Notes: generated by a model from the sequence alone, not told the origin. Positions 9,316 through 17,087 are shown, counted from the first letter of the stretch. The stretch is DNA of 64,000 bases from JACVRW01 sp963846505 (GCA_963846505.1 CAWJWD010000002.1:186001-250000); one strand, 5' to 3'. Numbers and translations: made by a program.

Positions 9316-10452
9316 GTGCCCGACCCTTCGCCTGCCACCACGATCGACTGGCGCACGGCGCTCGCCTGGCGCGTGCGACGCCACGGTCTCGACGAGCGCG
9401 TCCCGACCGCTGACGCGCTCGCGCTCGTGCCGCGGCTCTGCGGTCTGCACGCACAGGTGATGTCGAGCGCCGAGCTGACGCTCTGGGCGCGCGTGGACGA
9501 CCTGCCGTCCGACGCGATCTCGCGTGCGCTGTGGGAGGACCGCACGCTGGTCAAGACGTGGGCGAACCGCGGCACGCTGCATCTGCTCGCAGCGGACGAC
9601 TACCCGACCTGGCAGGCGGCGCTCTCGACCTACCGCCACTTCCTAAAGCCGGGCTGGTTCAAGGGCTTTGGCGTCACCCGGGCGGAGTTCGAGCAGCTGA
9701 TCGACGCGGTCACCGCCGTGCTCGACGGGCGCGAGCTCACGCGCGAGGAGCTCGGCGACGCGGTCGAGGCCGAGACCGGCTCGGCGGAGCTCGGCGACAA
9801 GGTGCGCGAGAGCTGGGGCGCGTTCTTGAAGCCCGTGTCCTTTCGCGGCGGGCTCTGCTTCGCTCCCGACGCCGGTCGCAACACCCGCTTCACCCGACCC
9901 GACAGCTGGCTCGGGAAGTGGAAGCCGGTTGACCCAGAGGCGGCGCTCGCCGAGGTCGTGCGCCGCTACCTCGGCGCCTACGGGCCGGCGACGCGGGAGG
10001 ACCTCGCTCGCTGGTGGGCCGTGAGCCCGGCGCAGGCCGGCAAGCTGATCGCCGCGCTCGACGAGGAGGTGGTGCCGGTGGAGATCGACGGTGTGGCTGG
10101 GTGGCTGCTCGCCGAGCACGTCGAGGAGATCGCGGCTGCCGCACCGCAGGGGACGGTCAACTTGCTGCCGGCATTCGACCAGTGGGTGGTCGGCGCGAGC
10201 CGCCACGTCGATGCGATGGTCGCTGGCGACAATCGTGAGCGGGTGTACCGGCCTCAAGGTTGGCTGTCGCCGGTGGTGCTGGTCGACGGGCGCATCGACG
10301 GCGTGTGGCGACACGAGCGCAAGGGCAAGCGGCTGCTGGTGACGGTGGAGCCATTTGTACGCCTGAAGCCGAAGCAGCGCAAGCGGATCGAGGTCGAGGC
10401 CGAGCGCCTCGCGGGCTTCCTTGGTGGGAAGCTCGAGCTGACCTGGGTCTGA
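9316..10452 (+). CDS. winged-helix DNA-binding domain protein (HTH_42 / YcaQ-like family)
   Basis: A 378-residue protein resembling the actinobacterial 'winged helix DNA-binding domain-containing protein' family. It has the characteristic TALAWRVRRHGLDER start, LCGLHAQVMSSAELTLWARV, the LVKTWANRGTLHLLAADDYP block, LGAYGPATREDLARWW and a late NLLPAFDQWVVG. Relatives in the AlkX/YcaQ group have been linked to repair of unusual DNA lesions, but I cannot assign a role here. GTG 9316 is the first start that does not run into the ArsR gene. Confidence 0.75.
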   Translation: MPDPSPATTIDWRTALAWRVRRHGLDERVPTADALALVPRLCGLHAQVMSSAELTLWARVDDLPSDAISRALWEDRTLVKTWANRGTLHLLAADDYPTWQAALSTYRHFLKPGWFKGFGVTRAEFEQLIDAVTAVLDGRELTREELGDAVEAETGSAELGDKVRESWGAFLKPVSFRGGLCFAPDAGRNTRFTRPDSWLGKWKPVDPEAALAEVVRRYLGAYGPATREDLARWWAVSPAQAGKLIAALDEEVVPVEIDGVAGWLLAEHVEEIAAAAPQGTVNLLPAFDQWVVGASRHVDAMVAGDNRERVYRPQGWLSPVVLVDGRIDGVWRHERKGKRLLVTVEPFVRLKPKQRKRIEVEAERLAGFLGGKLELTWV

Positions 10453-10541
10453 GTGGCGACGGACTGCTCGAGTCCAGGGTCTCGCCATGGCTGGGAGTGC
10501 TTACGGCGACGGCTCTACGACCGAGCCGTCGCCCTGCGAAG
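10453..10541. other. short intergenic gap, nothing recognised
   Basis: Lies between the winged-helix gene and the 3' end of the minus-strand tRNA-Lys. No ORF with coding character. The tRNA 3' end is followed on the minus strand by CTT rather than CA, so CCA is not encoded and must be added post-transcriptionally. Confidence 0.5.
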
Positions 10542-10860
10542 TGGGCCGCCTGGGGATCGAACCCAGAACCTCGGGATTAACCTGCCGCACCGGCTCTCAC
10601 CGGCCACGCCGCCGTAGCGGTGCTTGCGGTCTGGACCATCTCTTCGCCCTCGACTCGACGTTAGGGCGGGCAGCGTATGGCCTCTGAGGGCTCTCCCTTG
10701 CGGGGTTGCCTGCTGATTGCCCAATCCTGAGGATTGTCACGCTTCGGTACCTCAGGCTCTAAGGGGGTCCCAGCACACAGCTGCCGACGAACTAGCGGTC
10801 TCCCAACTAGCGCTCCTTTTGCGTTGAAGTCCCTTGCTCTGCCAATTGAGCTAGCGGCCC
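10542..10860 (-). tRNA. tRNA-Lys(UUU) interrupted by a group I intron
   Basis: Joining minus-strand 10860-10827 (34 nt) to 10580-10542 (39 nt) gives a full cloverleaf. The acceptor GGGCCGC pairs with GCGGCCC, discriminator A; the D stem is GCTC/GAGC; the anticodon arm is AGGGA-CTTTTAA-TCCCG (one A-G mismatch at the base); variable loop AGGTT; T arm CTGGG-TTCGATC-CCCAG. The joined loop CUUUUAA is that of bacterial tRNA-Lys, anticodon UUU. The intron sits between positions 34 and 35 of the anticodon. The 5' half GGGCCGCTAGCTCA also resembles tRNA-Lys. CCA is not encoded. Confidence 0.9.
10581..10826 (-). ncRNA. group I self-splicing intron, cyanobacterial tRNA (IC3-like) type
   Basis: 246 nt, close to the roughly 249-nt Anabaena tRNA-Leu intron I recall. 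The upstream exon ends in U and the intron ends in G (base 10581), as required. The 5' exon CUU can pair with GAG in GGAGC about 10 nt inside the intron, giving a U-G pair at the splice site. P7 strands GGCCAT (10682-10677) and ATGGTCC (10639-10633) pair around a P8 hairpin CGCCCTAACGTC...GAGGGCG (10668-10645). The loop CCCUAACGUC and the following AAGAGA match the conserved Anabaena core as remembered. No ORF lies inside the intron. Confidence 0.88.
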
Positions 10861-10890
10861 TAGCCTGCTGGCAGTCTAATGCGGTTGTGT

Positions 10891-11589
10891 TCAGCCGAGC
10901 CAACGCGACTCCTCGAAGTCGCCGTACTCCTGGATCGCGCCGAAGATGTGCTGGACGACGCGGGTGCTGTGCACGGTCAGGGTGGCCACGCCGTAGGGGA
11001 GCTTGTTACGGCGCCGGCCGCTGCTCGAAATCGGCAGGTGATCCACAGCGGCCTTGCGCAGGCTCGCGTCGGGAAGCGCAAGCGCATCGAGCCAATAGCG
11101 CTCGATGTCGGGCACGGACAAGCCATTCCCGGTGTGCACGTTGACCCTGACGCGCATCTGCTCGGCTTCAACGTCCAGCGCTTCGTGCAGGAAACGGCGG
11201 AAGAGCCGCTGCATGTGCACGTCGGTGTTGGAGAAGACGACGCTGTTGCGGCCCTTGCCGCCCTCGGCCCAGTAGAGCATGCAGCCTTGTAGGTGCAGCG
11301 GATCTCCATCCCTGGCTCGTGCTCGACCCTCCTCTTGGAACTGCGCTCGTCGAGCGCGGCAGCGAGCCGACCACGCTGCCGCTCGCTGCTCGCAGGCCTC
11401 TCGGTTCAGCGGCCCTCGTGGACCTCGTAGGTTGCGCGCATGCTGCTCGCCGGACAAGGTGATGTCTCGCGTCCACGCCACCACGCTCGACGGTGAGACC
11501 CGCAGCTCGGACGCGATGCGCTTGTACGGCGTCCCCGCCCGCCGCATCTGACGGGCGGTCTCGCGCTCGGTCGGCTTACGGATGGTCAC
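10891..11589 (-). CDS. HTH protein with degenerate LAGLIDADG-like (homing-endonuclease-related) domain
   Basis: 232 residues from GTG 11589. An N-terminal helix-turn-helix (about residues 12-45, YKRIASELRVSPSSVVAWTR) is followed by a basic linker and then GCMLYWAEGGKGRNSVVFSN, which resembles the degenerate LAGLIDADG-like block of a widespread actinobacterial family, ending FGAIQEYGDFEESRWLG. Catalytic acids are not obvious, so nuclease activity is unproven. The gene ends 30 nt upstream of the intron-bearing tRNA-Lys on the same strand, so both may share a transcript. A perfect LexA-type box abuts the start codon. Confidence 0.65.
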   Translation of the reverse strand: MTIRKPTERETARQMRRAGTPYKRIASELRVSPSSVVAWTRDITLSGEQHARNLRGPRGPLNREACEQRAAAWSARCRARRAQFQEEGRARARDGDPLHLQGCMLYWAEGGKGRNSVVFSNTDVHMQRLFRRFLHEALDVEAEQMRVRVNVHTGNGLSVPDIERYWLDALALPDASLRKAAVDHLPISSSGRRRNKLPYGVATLTVHSTRVVQHIFGAIQEYGDFEESRWLG

Positions 11590-11602
11590 GAACGTATGTT
11601 CG
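11589..11602. promoter_or_regulatory. SOS (LexA) box
   Basis: CGAACGTATGTTCG matches the CGAAC-N4-GTTCG consensus used by LexA in Mycobacterium and Bacillus, with perfect arms. It overlaps the first base of the GTG start of the minus-strand HTH/LAGLIDADG-like gene, where LexA would block transcription or initiation. Confidence 0.65.
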
Positions 11603-11607
11603 CATAC

Positions 11608-11623
11608 AGTTCGGCCGGAACTG
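11608..11623. promoter_or_regulatory. second dyad upstream of tRNA-Glu
   Basis: CAGTTC and GAACTG arms around a 4-5 bp GC core, 6 bp from the SOS box. A TACACT hexamer at 11626-11631 could be the -10 element for tRNA-Glu. Which gene the dyad serves is unclear. Confidence 0.3.
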
Positions 11624-11641
11624 CTTACACTGGGATGCCTC

Positions 11642-11715
11642 GGGGGCGTGGCCTAGCGGTCTAGGGCACCGGCCTTTCAAGCCGGGGATCGCGGGTTCGA
11701 ATCCCGTCGCCCCTA
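11642..11715 (+). tRNA. tRNA-Glu(UUC)
   Basis: A 74-nt cloverleaf: acceptor GGGGGCG with CGCCCCT (closing G-T pair), D stem GCCT/GGGC, anticodon arm CCGGC-CTTTCAA-GCCGG (anticodon TTC), T arm GCGGG-TTCGAAT-CCCGT, discriminator A. CCA is not encoded. Its last bases overlap the stop codon of the convergent membrane-protein gene. Confidence 0.95.
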
Positions 11716-12075
11716 CTGAGACCCGTCGGTCCGCAGCGGCTGAGATCCGAGCTCGTCGGCCTCCGGCTCATAGCTCCCGCACGACGCGCTGAACACGAGC
11801 AGCGCGGCGACCATGCCGGCGTAGTGGCTGGCCGCGATCAGCACGATCAGGCCCGCGACCCCGCCGGCGAGGGCGGCGAAGGCGACGAAACCGAGCGGCA
11901 GCTTGAGCACACGGCCGGTGCCCAGCGAGCACACGATCCAAGCCAGCGGGCCGGTGATGAAGCCGACGTCCTTGAAGAAGTCCTCCGGCAGCGGCAGCGC
12001 CACGAGGATGCCGAACAGTCCGCCGACGAGTACGGCCTGCACCGCGAGCGCCTTCCAGAACAGCCGCGCGTTCAC
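11713..12075 (-). CDS. small membrane protein, unknown function
   Basis: 120 residues with about four hydrophobic segments (residues roughly 8-27, 36-52, 59-82 and 84-97) and a polar C-terminal tail. The start ATG lies 25 nt before tRNA-Val on the other strand, and the stop overlaps the end of tRNA-Glu. I do not recognise a family; codon use is normal for the chromosome, so it is probably real. Confidence 0.65.
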   Translation of the reverse strand: MNARLFWKALAVQAVLVGGLFGILVALPLPEDFFKDVGFITGPLAWIVCSLGTGRVLKLPLGFVAFAALAGGVAGLIVLIAASHYAGMVAALLVFSASCGSYEPEADELGSQPLRTDGSQ

Positions 12076-12100
12076 GGCCCGGATACTAGACTCGCCGTGG

Positions 12101-12173
12101 GGGCGGTTAGCTCAGCTGGAAGAGCGCCACGCTTACAACGTGGAGGTCGCCTGTTCGAGCCAGGCACCGCCCA
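12101..12173 (+). tRNA. tRNA-Val(UAC), integration target of the adjacent element
   Basis: 73-nt cloverleaf: acceptor GGGCGGT/ACCGCCC, D stem GCTC/GAGC, anticodon arm CCACG-CTTACAA-CGTGG (anticodon TAC), variable AGGTC, T arm GCCTG-TTCGAGC-CAGGC, discriminator A. From base 12131 onward it is part of an 82-bp repeat found again at 20520-20601, so it is both a functional tRNA and attL. Confidence 0.96.
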
Positions 12174-12212
12174 TCGAGCGGACCCCGCTTCGCACCTGGC
12201 ATTGCGCCGCGT
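12131..12212 (+). repeat. attL, left copy of 82-bp direct repeat
   Basis: Identical to 20520-20601 base for base; the bases outside differ on both sides (c versus g before, g versus a after). It covers the last 43 nt of tRNA-Val plus 39 nt downstream. Starting in the anticodon stem is typical of tyrosine-recombinase crossover sites. Confidence 0.93.
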
Positions 12213-12271
12213 GGCGGCTGTTCGCTTCGGAGCCTCCGGGCTCGCCGAAGTGCCGTTTCGGGCCTTTTCCC

Positions 12272-12285
12272 GGGCCTAAACCCCC
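12272..12285 (+). promoter_or_regulatory. candidate integrase arm-type site (left)
   Basis: GGGCCTAAACCCCC recurs exactly at 20395-20408, with a shorter GGGCCTAAA at 20383. Repeats of this kind inside both ends of an element suit the arm-binding domain of a lambda-type integrase. Confidence 0.45.
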
Positions 12286-12357
12286 GGGGATCGGCTGGGC
12301 TCGTCCCGAAGTTCGATGCCAAGAATCGGGGCCTATCGCGTCTACCGCTGTAGAGCG

Positions 12358-12714
12358 ATGGAATCCCCGAACGGCAGCGAAGGCGCGGCAGCGGAGCGGA
12401 TCGCCGAGGCGATCGCTCTCCGCGTGGTCGAGATCGTCAGGCGCGAGCTTGGCGTCTCGGCGCCGGCGGACGAGTGGATCGACGCTCGCGAGGCCGCGCG
12501 GCGGTCTGGGTTCTCGCGCGCTTGGGTCTACGAGCACGCGGGCCGCTTGGGCGCCGTGCGGATCGGCTCTGGGAGCCGGCCGCGCCTGCGCTTCAACGCT
12601 CGCGTCGTCGCTGAGGCCCTGCGCGAGCCGGCACCAGAGCCGGTCGAGCAAGAGCCCGAGCCGCCTGCCGGCATGGCGATCCACGTCCCGCGCGTCCGGT
12701 CGAGGGGTGCCTGA
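12358..12714 (+). CDS. excisionase-like HTH protein
   Basis: 118 residues from ATG 12358 (an in-frame ATG at 12316 would add 14 residues). The core EWIDAREAARRSGFSRAWVY, followed by RLGAVRIGSGSRPRLRF, is the helix-turn-helix plus wing of MerR/Xis-type DNA-binding domains. It is preceded by a short helical region and followed by a Pro/Glu-rich tail. It ends 18 nt before the integrase, so the two are probably co-transcribed and the protein likely directs excision. Confidence 0.7.
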   Translation: MESPNGSEGAAAERIAEAIALRVVEIVRRELGVSAPADEWIDAREAARRSGFSRAWVYEHAGRLGAVRIGSGSRPRLRFNARVVAEALREPAPEPVEQEPEPPAGMAIHVPRVRSRGA

Positions 12715-12732
12715 CACAGAAAGGCACGATCG

Positions 12733-14190
12733 ATGGCACGACCCAGGACGGGCCAGCTGCGCAAGCGGGTCCGCAAGGACGGAACGACCAAGTACAGCGC
12801 GCGGGTGGTGGCCGATGGCAACCGCGTGACCGTTCCGCTTGGCGACGAGCGCGACGGGATGACGCCGCTGATGGCTGAGGCGGCGCTGGAGCGCCTGCTC
12901 AAGGAGATCCGGCTCGGCACCTGGGAGCCGCCCGAGCAGGGCGCTGCGAAGCCGGCGCAGCGGCCTGAGCCGATCTTCGCGCAGGCCGCGGCCGAGTTCC
13001 TCGAGCTGAAGCGGGCGAGCCAGATTCGCGCCGGCACGATGCGGCGGATCGTCGGGATCTTCGAGGTGCATCTGGTGCCGTACTTCGGTCGCATGCGGCC
13101 GAGCCGGATCGATGAGGAGACGGTGATGGCGTACACGCAGCACCAGATCGAGCGGCGGGCGCAGATCGTGGCGCTGCGCGAGCAGGGCAAGTACCTGGAG
13201 GGTCCGCACGGCGGGGCGATGCGCCCGCTTGCGAATCGCACGATCAACGACACGTTGCAGCTACTCACGGAGATGCTGACCTGGGCGGCGCGCAAGGGCT
13301 GGGGCGTCAAGGGCGAGAACCCCGCCGCCGGCTGGCGGCTCAAGGAGGAGCCGACGGTCGTCTTCCCGCTGGAGGTCGACGAGCTGGCGTCGCTGATCGA
13401 GGCGGTCGGGATGCCTCGGCCCTCCCGGCAGCAGCCGAAGGCGATCAGGGAGCGGGCGCGGACGATCGTGCGGCTGCGCGATGCCGAGCGCCGGCCGTGG
13501 GCCGAGATCGCGCGCCAGGTCGAGCTGAGCGTGCCGACCGCGATCTACCACTACCAGCTGGCCAAGGACCCGTCGCGCGTCCGCGTCGACCGCGAGCGCG
13601 CGGCGGTCGACAAGCCGTTCATCCAGGCGCTGGCGTGGTCGGGGGCGCGGGTGACCGAGCTATGCGAGCTGGACGTGCGCGAGATCGACCTGCGCCACGC
13701 GAAGTTCCGCATCCCCGACTCGAAGACGCCGAGTGGCGTGCGAGAGGTGGACATGACGCCGCACTTGCTGGAGGTCGTCAGCGACTTCTTCGCCTCCCGC
13801 CCAGGGCTGACGGGCGACGAGCCGGCGTTCCCCGACTGGCATGGCAACCGGCGCAACAAGAGCAGCGTCGCTCAGCAGGTGCTGCGTCCGGCCGTGCGCG
13901 TGGCCAACCAGCGGCGCATCGCGGACGGTCTCGGTGCCCTGCCGCGCGTGACGGCGCACGTCCTGCGCCACACGTACATCACGCTTGCGCTGGAGGCCGG
14001 CTATCCCGTGCCGTACGTGCGCAATCAGGTCGGGCATCGCCACTCGCGGACGACGCTGGAGATCTACGCCAAGGTGCTCGCTCGCCACGACCGGACTGCG
14101 CATGGCGAGGCGTTCGACCGGCTGATGGCCGGCGGCAGCGAAAAGCCCGCCCCCATGGAGAAGGGCGGGCAGCTCCGCTTGATCGACTGA
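12733..14190 (+). CDS. tyrosine recombinase / integrase with inserted HTH
   Basis: 485 residues. The N-terminal arm-binding region (RPRTGQLRKRVRKDGTTKYS) and a SAM-like core-binding domain precede the catalytic domain. Catalytic residues are R306 (GARVTEL), K331 (PDSKTPSG), H409 and R412 (HVLRH), H435 (GHRHSRTT) and nucleophile Y445 (LEIYAKV), so it should be active. Between the core-binding and catalytic parts, about residues 235-275 form an extra helix-turn-helix (ERRPWAEIARQVELSVPTAI), which is unusual. It should integrate the element at tRNA-Val. Confidence 0.93.
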   Translation: MARPRTGQLRKRVRKDGTTKYSARVVADGNRVTVPLGDERDGMTPLMAEAALERLLKEIRLGTWEPPEQGAAKPAQRPEPIFAQAAAEFLELKRASQIRAGTMRRIVGIFEVHLVPYFGRMRPSRIDEETVMAYTQHQIERRAQIVALREQGKYLEGPHGGAMRPLANRTINDTLQLLTEMLTWAARKGWGVKGENPAAGWRLKEEPTVVFPLEVDELASLIEAVGMPRPSRQQPKAIRERARTIVRLRDAERRPWAEIARQVELSVPTAIYHYQLAKDPSRVRVDRERAAVDKPFIQALAWSGARVTELCELDVREIDLRHAKFRIPDSKTPSGVREVDMTPHLLEVVSDFFASRPGLTGDEPAFPDWHGNRRNKSSVAQQVLRPAVRVANQRRIADGLGALPRVTAHVLRHTYITLALEAGYPVPYVRNQVGHRHSRTTLEIYAKVLARHDRTAHGEAFDRLMAGGSEKPAPMEKGGQLRLID

Positions 14191-14197
14191 GGGGCGC

Positions 14198-14473
14198 TTA
14201 GACGCGCGGTCCTGGGGTGATGGGGCCGTTGAAGTCGAGGAACTGTGGCCAGGCGATGTCCATGGCGCGCTTGCCGACCTCCTCGTCAGACTCAAACGGG
14301 TTCTCGGCCCTCGCAATGCCCCAGGCGATCCCAAAGACGACCGCCCAGGTGCAGATGTCGAGTTCGCGGTCGCCGTGCGGGCCCAGGCCGAGCCTGTTGA
14401 TCGAGAGGCCGACAGGCCCGTTTCCGGTGTCGTCACGCACCAGGACGGCGCGGAGCTTGTCTGCAACGGTCAT
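14198..14473 (-). CDS. small hypothetical protein of the element
   Basis: 91 residues from ATG 14473. No recognisable domain; it reads as a compact soluble protein with a DICTWAVVFGIAWGIARAEN helix and an acidic segment after it. It is convergent with the integrase, with 7 nt between stops. Confidence 0.5.
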   Translation of the reverse strand: MTVADKLRAVLVRDDTGNGPVGLSINRLGLGPHGDRELDICTWAVVFGIAWGIARAENPFESDEEVGKRAMDIAWPQFLDFNGPITPGPRV

Positions 14474-14635
14474 TTGGCGCCCTCCCAGAACGAGGACTTC
14501 GAGCGCCGTGGGCGTACGTTGGTGGTAGCCATGAGGGAGTTACGGCTCCTTCGTGGTCAGGCCCGTTCGGGGTGTTTGCGCACCTCGGGCGGGCCGCTTT
14601 GCAGGAAGCCGCGACCATAGGGCGAAGTAGCTGTC

Positions 14636-14863
14636 GTGTCAAACCCTTTGACTCCGAAGCAGGCGCTGGCCCAAGTCCGAACTCGCCGGCAACGCGCAGA
14701 GCGCGCCAAGCAAGCGCACGAGACCGCCGTGAGCGATCTCTACGCGGCTGTTCGGGCAGCCGTCGATGCCAGCGTGTCGGTCGCTGAAGTAGCCAGAGAG
14801 GCGGGGCTATCCCGTCAGGGCGTTTACAACGTCCTCGCCGGCAAACACGGCGGAAGACGCTGA
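14636..14863 (+). CDS. small HTH protein
   Basis: 75 residues from GTG 14636. A charged helical N-terminal half (QALAQVRTRRQRAERAKQAH) is followed by a helix-turn-helix, VSVAEVAREAGLSRQGVYNV, of the resolvase/AsnC-like kind. This layout is common for small proteins of actinobacterial mobile elements. Possible regulator of cargo or excision. Confidence 0.55.
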   Translation: MSNPLTPKQALAQVRTRRQRAERAKQAHETAVSDLYAAVRAAVDASVSVAEVAREAGLSRQGVYNVLAGKHGGRR

Positions 14864-15329
14864 CCCGGATTAGCGGCCTCGGCACCTGCTGCGGAAGGTC
14901 TCCATTGCTCCTGGGATATCACGCCAGCAGGCGGGCATTCGAGGCGGCCTCGCAACCTTGGTGCAAGTGTGTGGTCCGTGGAGCGAGTGGTGCTCTGAGG
15001 GAGGCTTAGCCTGGGCGTCGTGTCCTGGATCCGGTGAGCAGGCCGGGCGACTGTGGGTAGGGGGCGCTAAAGCGGTAGTGCTGTCGCGTGAGGGTGCCCT
15101 GTCGCGGGTGACGCACTGGCTGCTGAGAATGTTGGGTAGCGCCGGGACGGGAAGGAGGCTTCAGTCACGCCCGGAACCGATGGAGAGCACAGAAAGCAGG
15201 GGAACGGCACGCTCATGCTCCCTAGGGGGCAGCCGATCGTGTGCCAGTCCGACAACCGTGCGGCGGCGGGCCGCCCGGAGGCGCCCAAGGGGATCCGATC
15301 CTCGTCGGCGGCGCCGCCTTCGTGGGCGC
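14864..15329. other. 466-bp stretch without a convincing gene
   Basis: Open frames exist on both strands (for example + 14958-15422 and - 15067-15288) but they have erratic composition, no known motif and mutually overlap. It may hold decayed sequence or regulatory DNA. I see nothing definite. Confidence 0.4.
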
Positions 15330-15617
15330 TTAGTCCCCGGCTGTTGCTTCGTGCTGCCGCATGGCTTCATCTGCAAGTTCTACTCGCCTCAGCCGGTTGT
15401 CTTCCCCGGCGATCCGGGGTAGGGCTCGGATCAGCCCGGCGGCGGCATTCTTGTGCTGTGCAAGTCGGGTGTTCGCGCTTACAGCCTCGGTCGAGAACTG
15501 ATCTACTGCTTCAAGCGCCGACTTCAATGCTCGTTCGAGATCGCCGAGAAAAGCTTCCGCTTCCTCTGGCGATGCTTGGCCGCTAACGATTCGCTGCCGA
15601 AGATCCGACTCGGTCAT
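15330..15617 (-). CDS. small helical protein, unknown
   Basis: 95 residues from ATG 15617, which has a strong ribosome site (AGGAGGA, 4-5 nt spacing); a longer in-frame start at 15671 lacks one. The sequence is almost all helix-forming and polar, probably coiled-coil (LGDLERALKSALEAVDQFST). It is divergent from the Ntn-hydrolase-like gene. No family recognised. Confidence 0.55.
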   Translation of the reverse strand: MTESDLRQRIVSGQASPEEAEAFLGDLERALKSALEAVDQFSTEAVSANTRLAQHKNAAAGLIRALPRIAGEDNRLRRVELADEAMRQHEATAGD

Positions 15618-15865
15618 TCTCCTCCTATGCACAAGTCTTAGTGCCTGATCGGGGCGACACGGGCGGATCATACGGAGCCACCCGAGGGGCGCTCATGGTC
15701 AGCGAAGCGCCTCTCCCGCATCTTGCTTGGTCAAAGATGGATTGATTGATCCGTACTGGCGCATCAGCCTGCACAATGGCGGTAGGTTGCGGGAGGAGCA
15801 GATCAGCCACGCGCCTAAATCCGCGCTTAGCCACGGCGGGCAAGCCGTCCGCGTGACGGCTACCA

Positions 15866-17065
15866 ATGACAGCCCAAGTATCGATATTGACATCATCTTG
15901 TGCGGTGCTTGCGGCCGATAGTGCCGTGACAGTGACGGCGCAGAACAGCAGGAAGGTATATACGGGCGCTGAAAAGATCTACCCTCTGTCGGATCGCGCC
16001 CCTGTAGCTGCGTTGGTCTACGGTCTAGCCAGCTTGATCGACGTTCCTTGGGCTACGTTACTGAGCGAGTTTCGTCGACGAGTCGGATTGTCGTCGTACG
16101 ACAGCATGGACGCTGTTGCGGAACAGCTGACGCAATTCCTCGAAGAACGGCTCCGGCATCGCATCGACACAGAGGGACAGGCGATGCGCGCGACACGCAT
16201 GAGAAGCTTGGCAATTGAAATGGCTGAGTCTGCACGCGACTCCTATCTCGAATCTGACTTAGAAGACGATGCCGCCGACGAAGAATTCTCTCAAGAGAAG
16301 TTCCTAGAGGGGATTGCGAACCGACTGAGCAAGGATGTCGTAATCGAACGGGAGGCTTGGAAATCCGCAGATAGATTGCCTGGGTTGACCGTCAAGAGCG
16401 AGCGTGATCTTCATAAAGCCGCTCGCGCGGAGGCAGGTGCAGTCAGGGACGAGGTCCTCGGTAACCTCCCGCTTACAGCAGCGACATCGCGGGCCGTTGG
16501 AGACGTCTTGCTGCTTTCTCTGAGTCGGTGCACTCCATCTGAGATAGCTACACCAAGCGAAGGCGGGCTCGTGGTCGTTGGATTCCCAGAAGACGGATTC
16601 TGGCCGCAGCTGGTCGAGTTCACCTTCGATGGGATTGGTCTTAACGGACTGCGCTACTGGCAGATCTGGGACGGGTGCTGCGAAGGACCTGGGGATACGC
16701 TGGTGCGTGCGTTTGCTCAAAGTGAGGGTGTAAGCACCATTATGAACGGCATTCACCCCACATTCCGCCAGCTCGTAGAGGGGCGCTTGGTTGATAAGGG
16801 GGTCGATTCTAGAACGGTCTCCGACTCGCTCACGGAAGCTGGAAAGGGCTGGTTTGATGCGAGGACCGTTCCCACTCTGAACACCCTCGATGTGATGCCC
16901 CTGCCCGAACTCTGTGAGATCGCCGAAAGCCTCGTATCCATTACCGCGCTCTGGCAGCGGATGCGCGGAGCGCTGGAAACCGTTGGCGGAACAATCTCCG
17001 TCGGGGTCCTCGTTCCAGGAGAACCACTGCGCTGGGCGAAGCGTCCCACCCTCGCGGCAGGCTAG
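15866..17065 (+). CDS. proteasome-beta/HslV-like Ntn hydrolase, uncharacterised
   Basis: 399 residues. After Met removal the N-terminus is TAQVSILTSSCAVLAADSAV: Thr1 with Asp17, exactly as in proteasome beta subunits, and Lys in EKIYPLSD (mature K36) corresponds to the Lys33 region (K-V/I-Y). APVAALVYGLASLIDVPW fits the next strand and helix. This matches a little-studied family of stand-alone proteasome-like proteins with a long extra C-terminal part (here about residues 90-399), including an acidic stretch SDLEDDAADEEF. No ATPase partner is adjacent. A/T-richer codon use marks it as acquired. Protease activity is inferred from the catalytic triad only. Confidence 0.65.
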   Translation: MTAQVSILTSSCAVLAADSAVTVTAQNSRKVYTGAEKIYPLSDRAPVAALVYGLASLIDVPWATLLSEFRRRVGLSSYDSMDAVAEQLTQFLEERLRHRIDTEGQAMRATRMRSLAIEMAESARDSYLESDLEDDAADEEFSQEKFLEGIANRLSKDVVIEREAWKSADRLPGLTVKSERDLHKAARAEAGAVRDEVLGNLPLTAATSRAVGDVLLLSLSRCTPSEIATPSEGGLVVVGFPEDGFWPQLVEFTFDGIGLNGLRYWQIWDGCCEGPGDTLVRAFAQSEGVSTIMNGIHPTFRQLVEGRLVDKGVDSRTVSDSLTEAGKGWFDARTVPTLNTLDVMPLPELCEIAESLVSITALWQRMRGALETVGGTISVGVLVPGEPLRWAKRPTLAAG

Positions 17066-17087
17066 AAGCTATGCCAAACTGCCCGGT

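Noticed and set aside
14958..15422. Plus-strand open frame in the element
   Set aside because: Irregular composition, no ribosome site, no motif, and it overlaps another open frame on the opposite strand.
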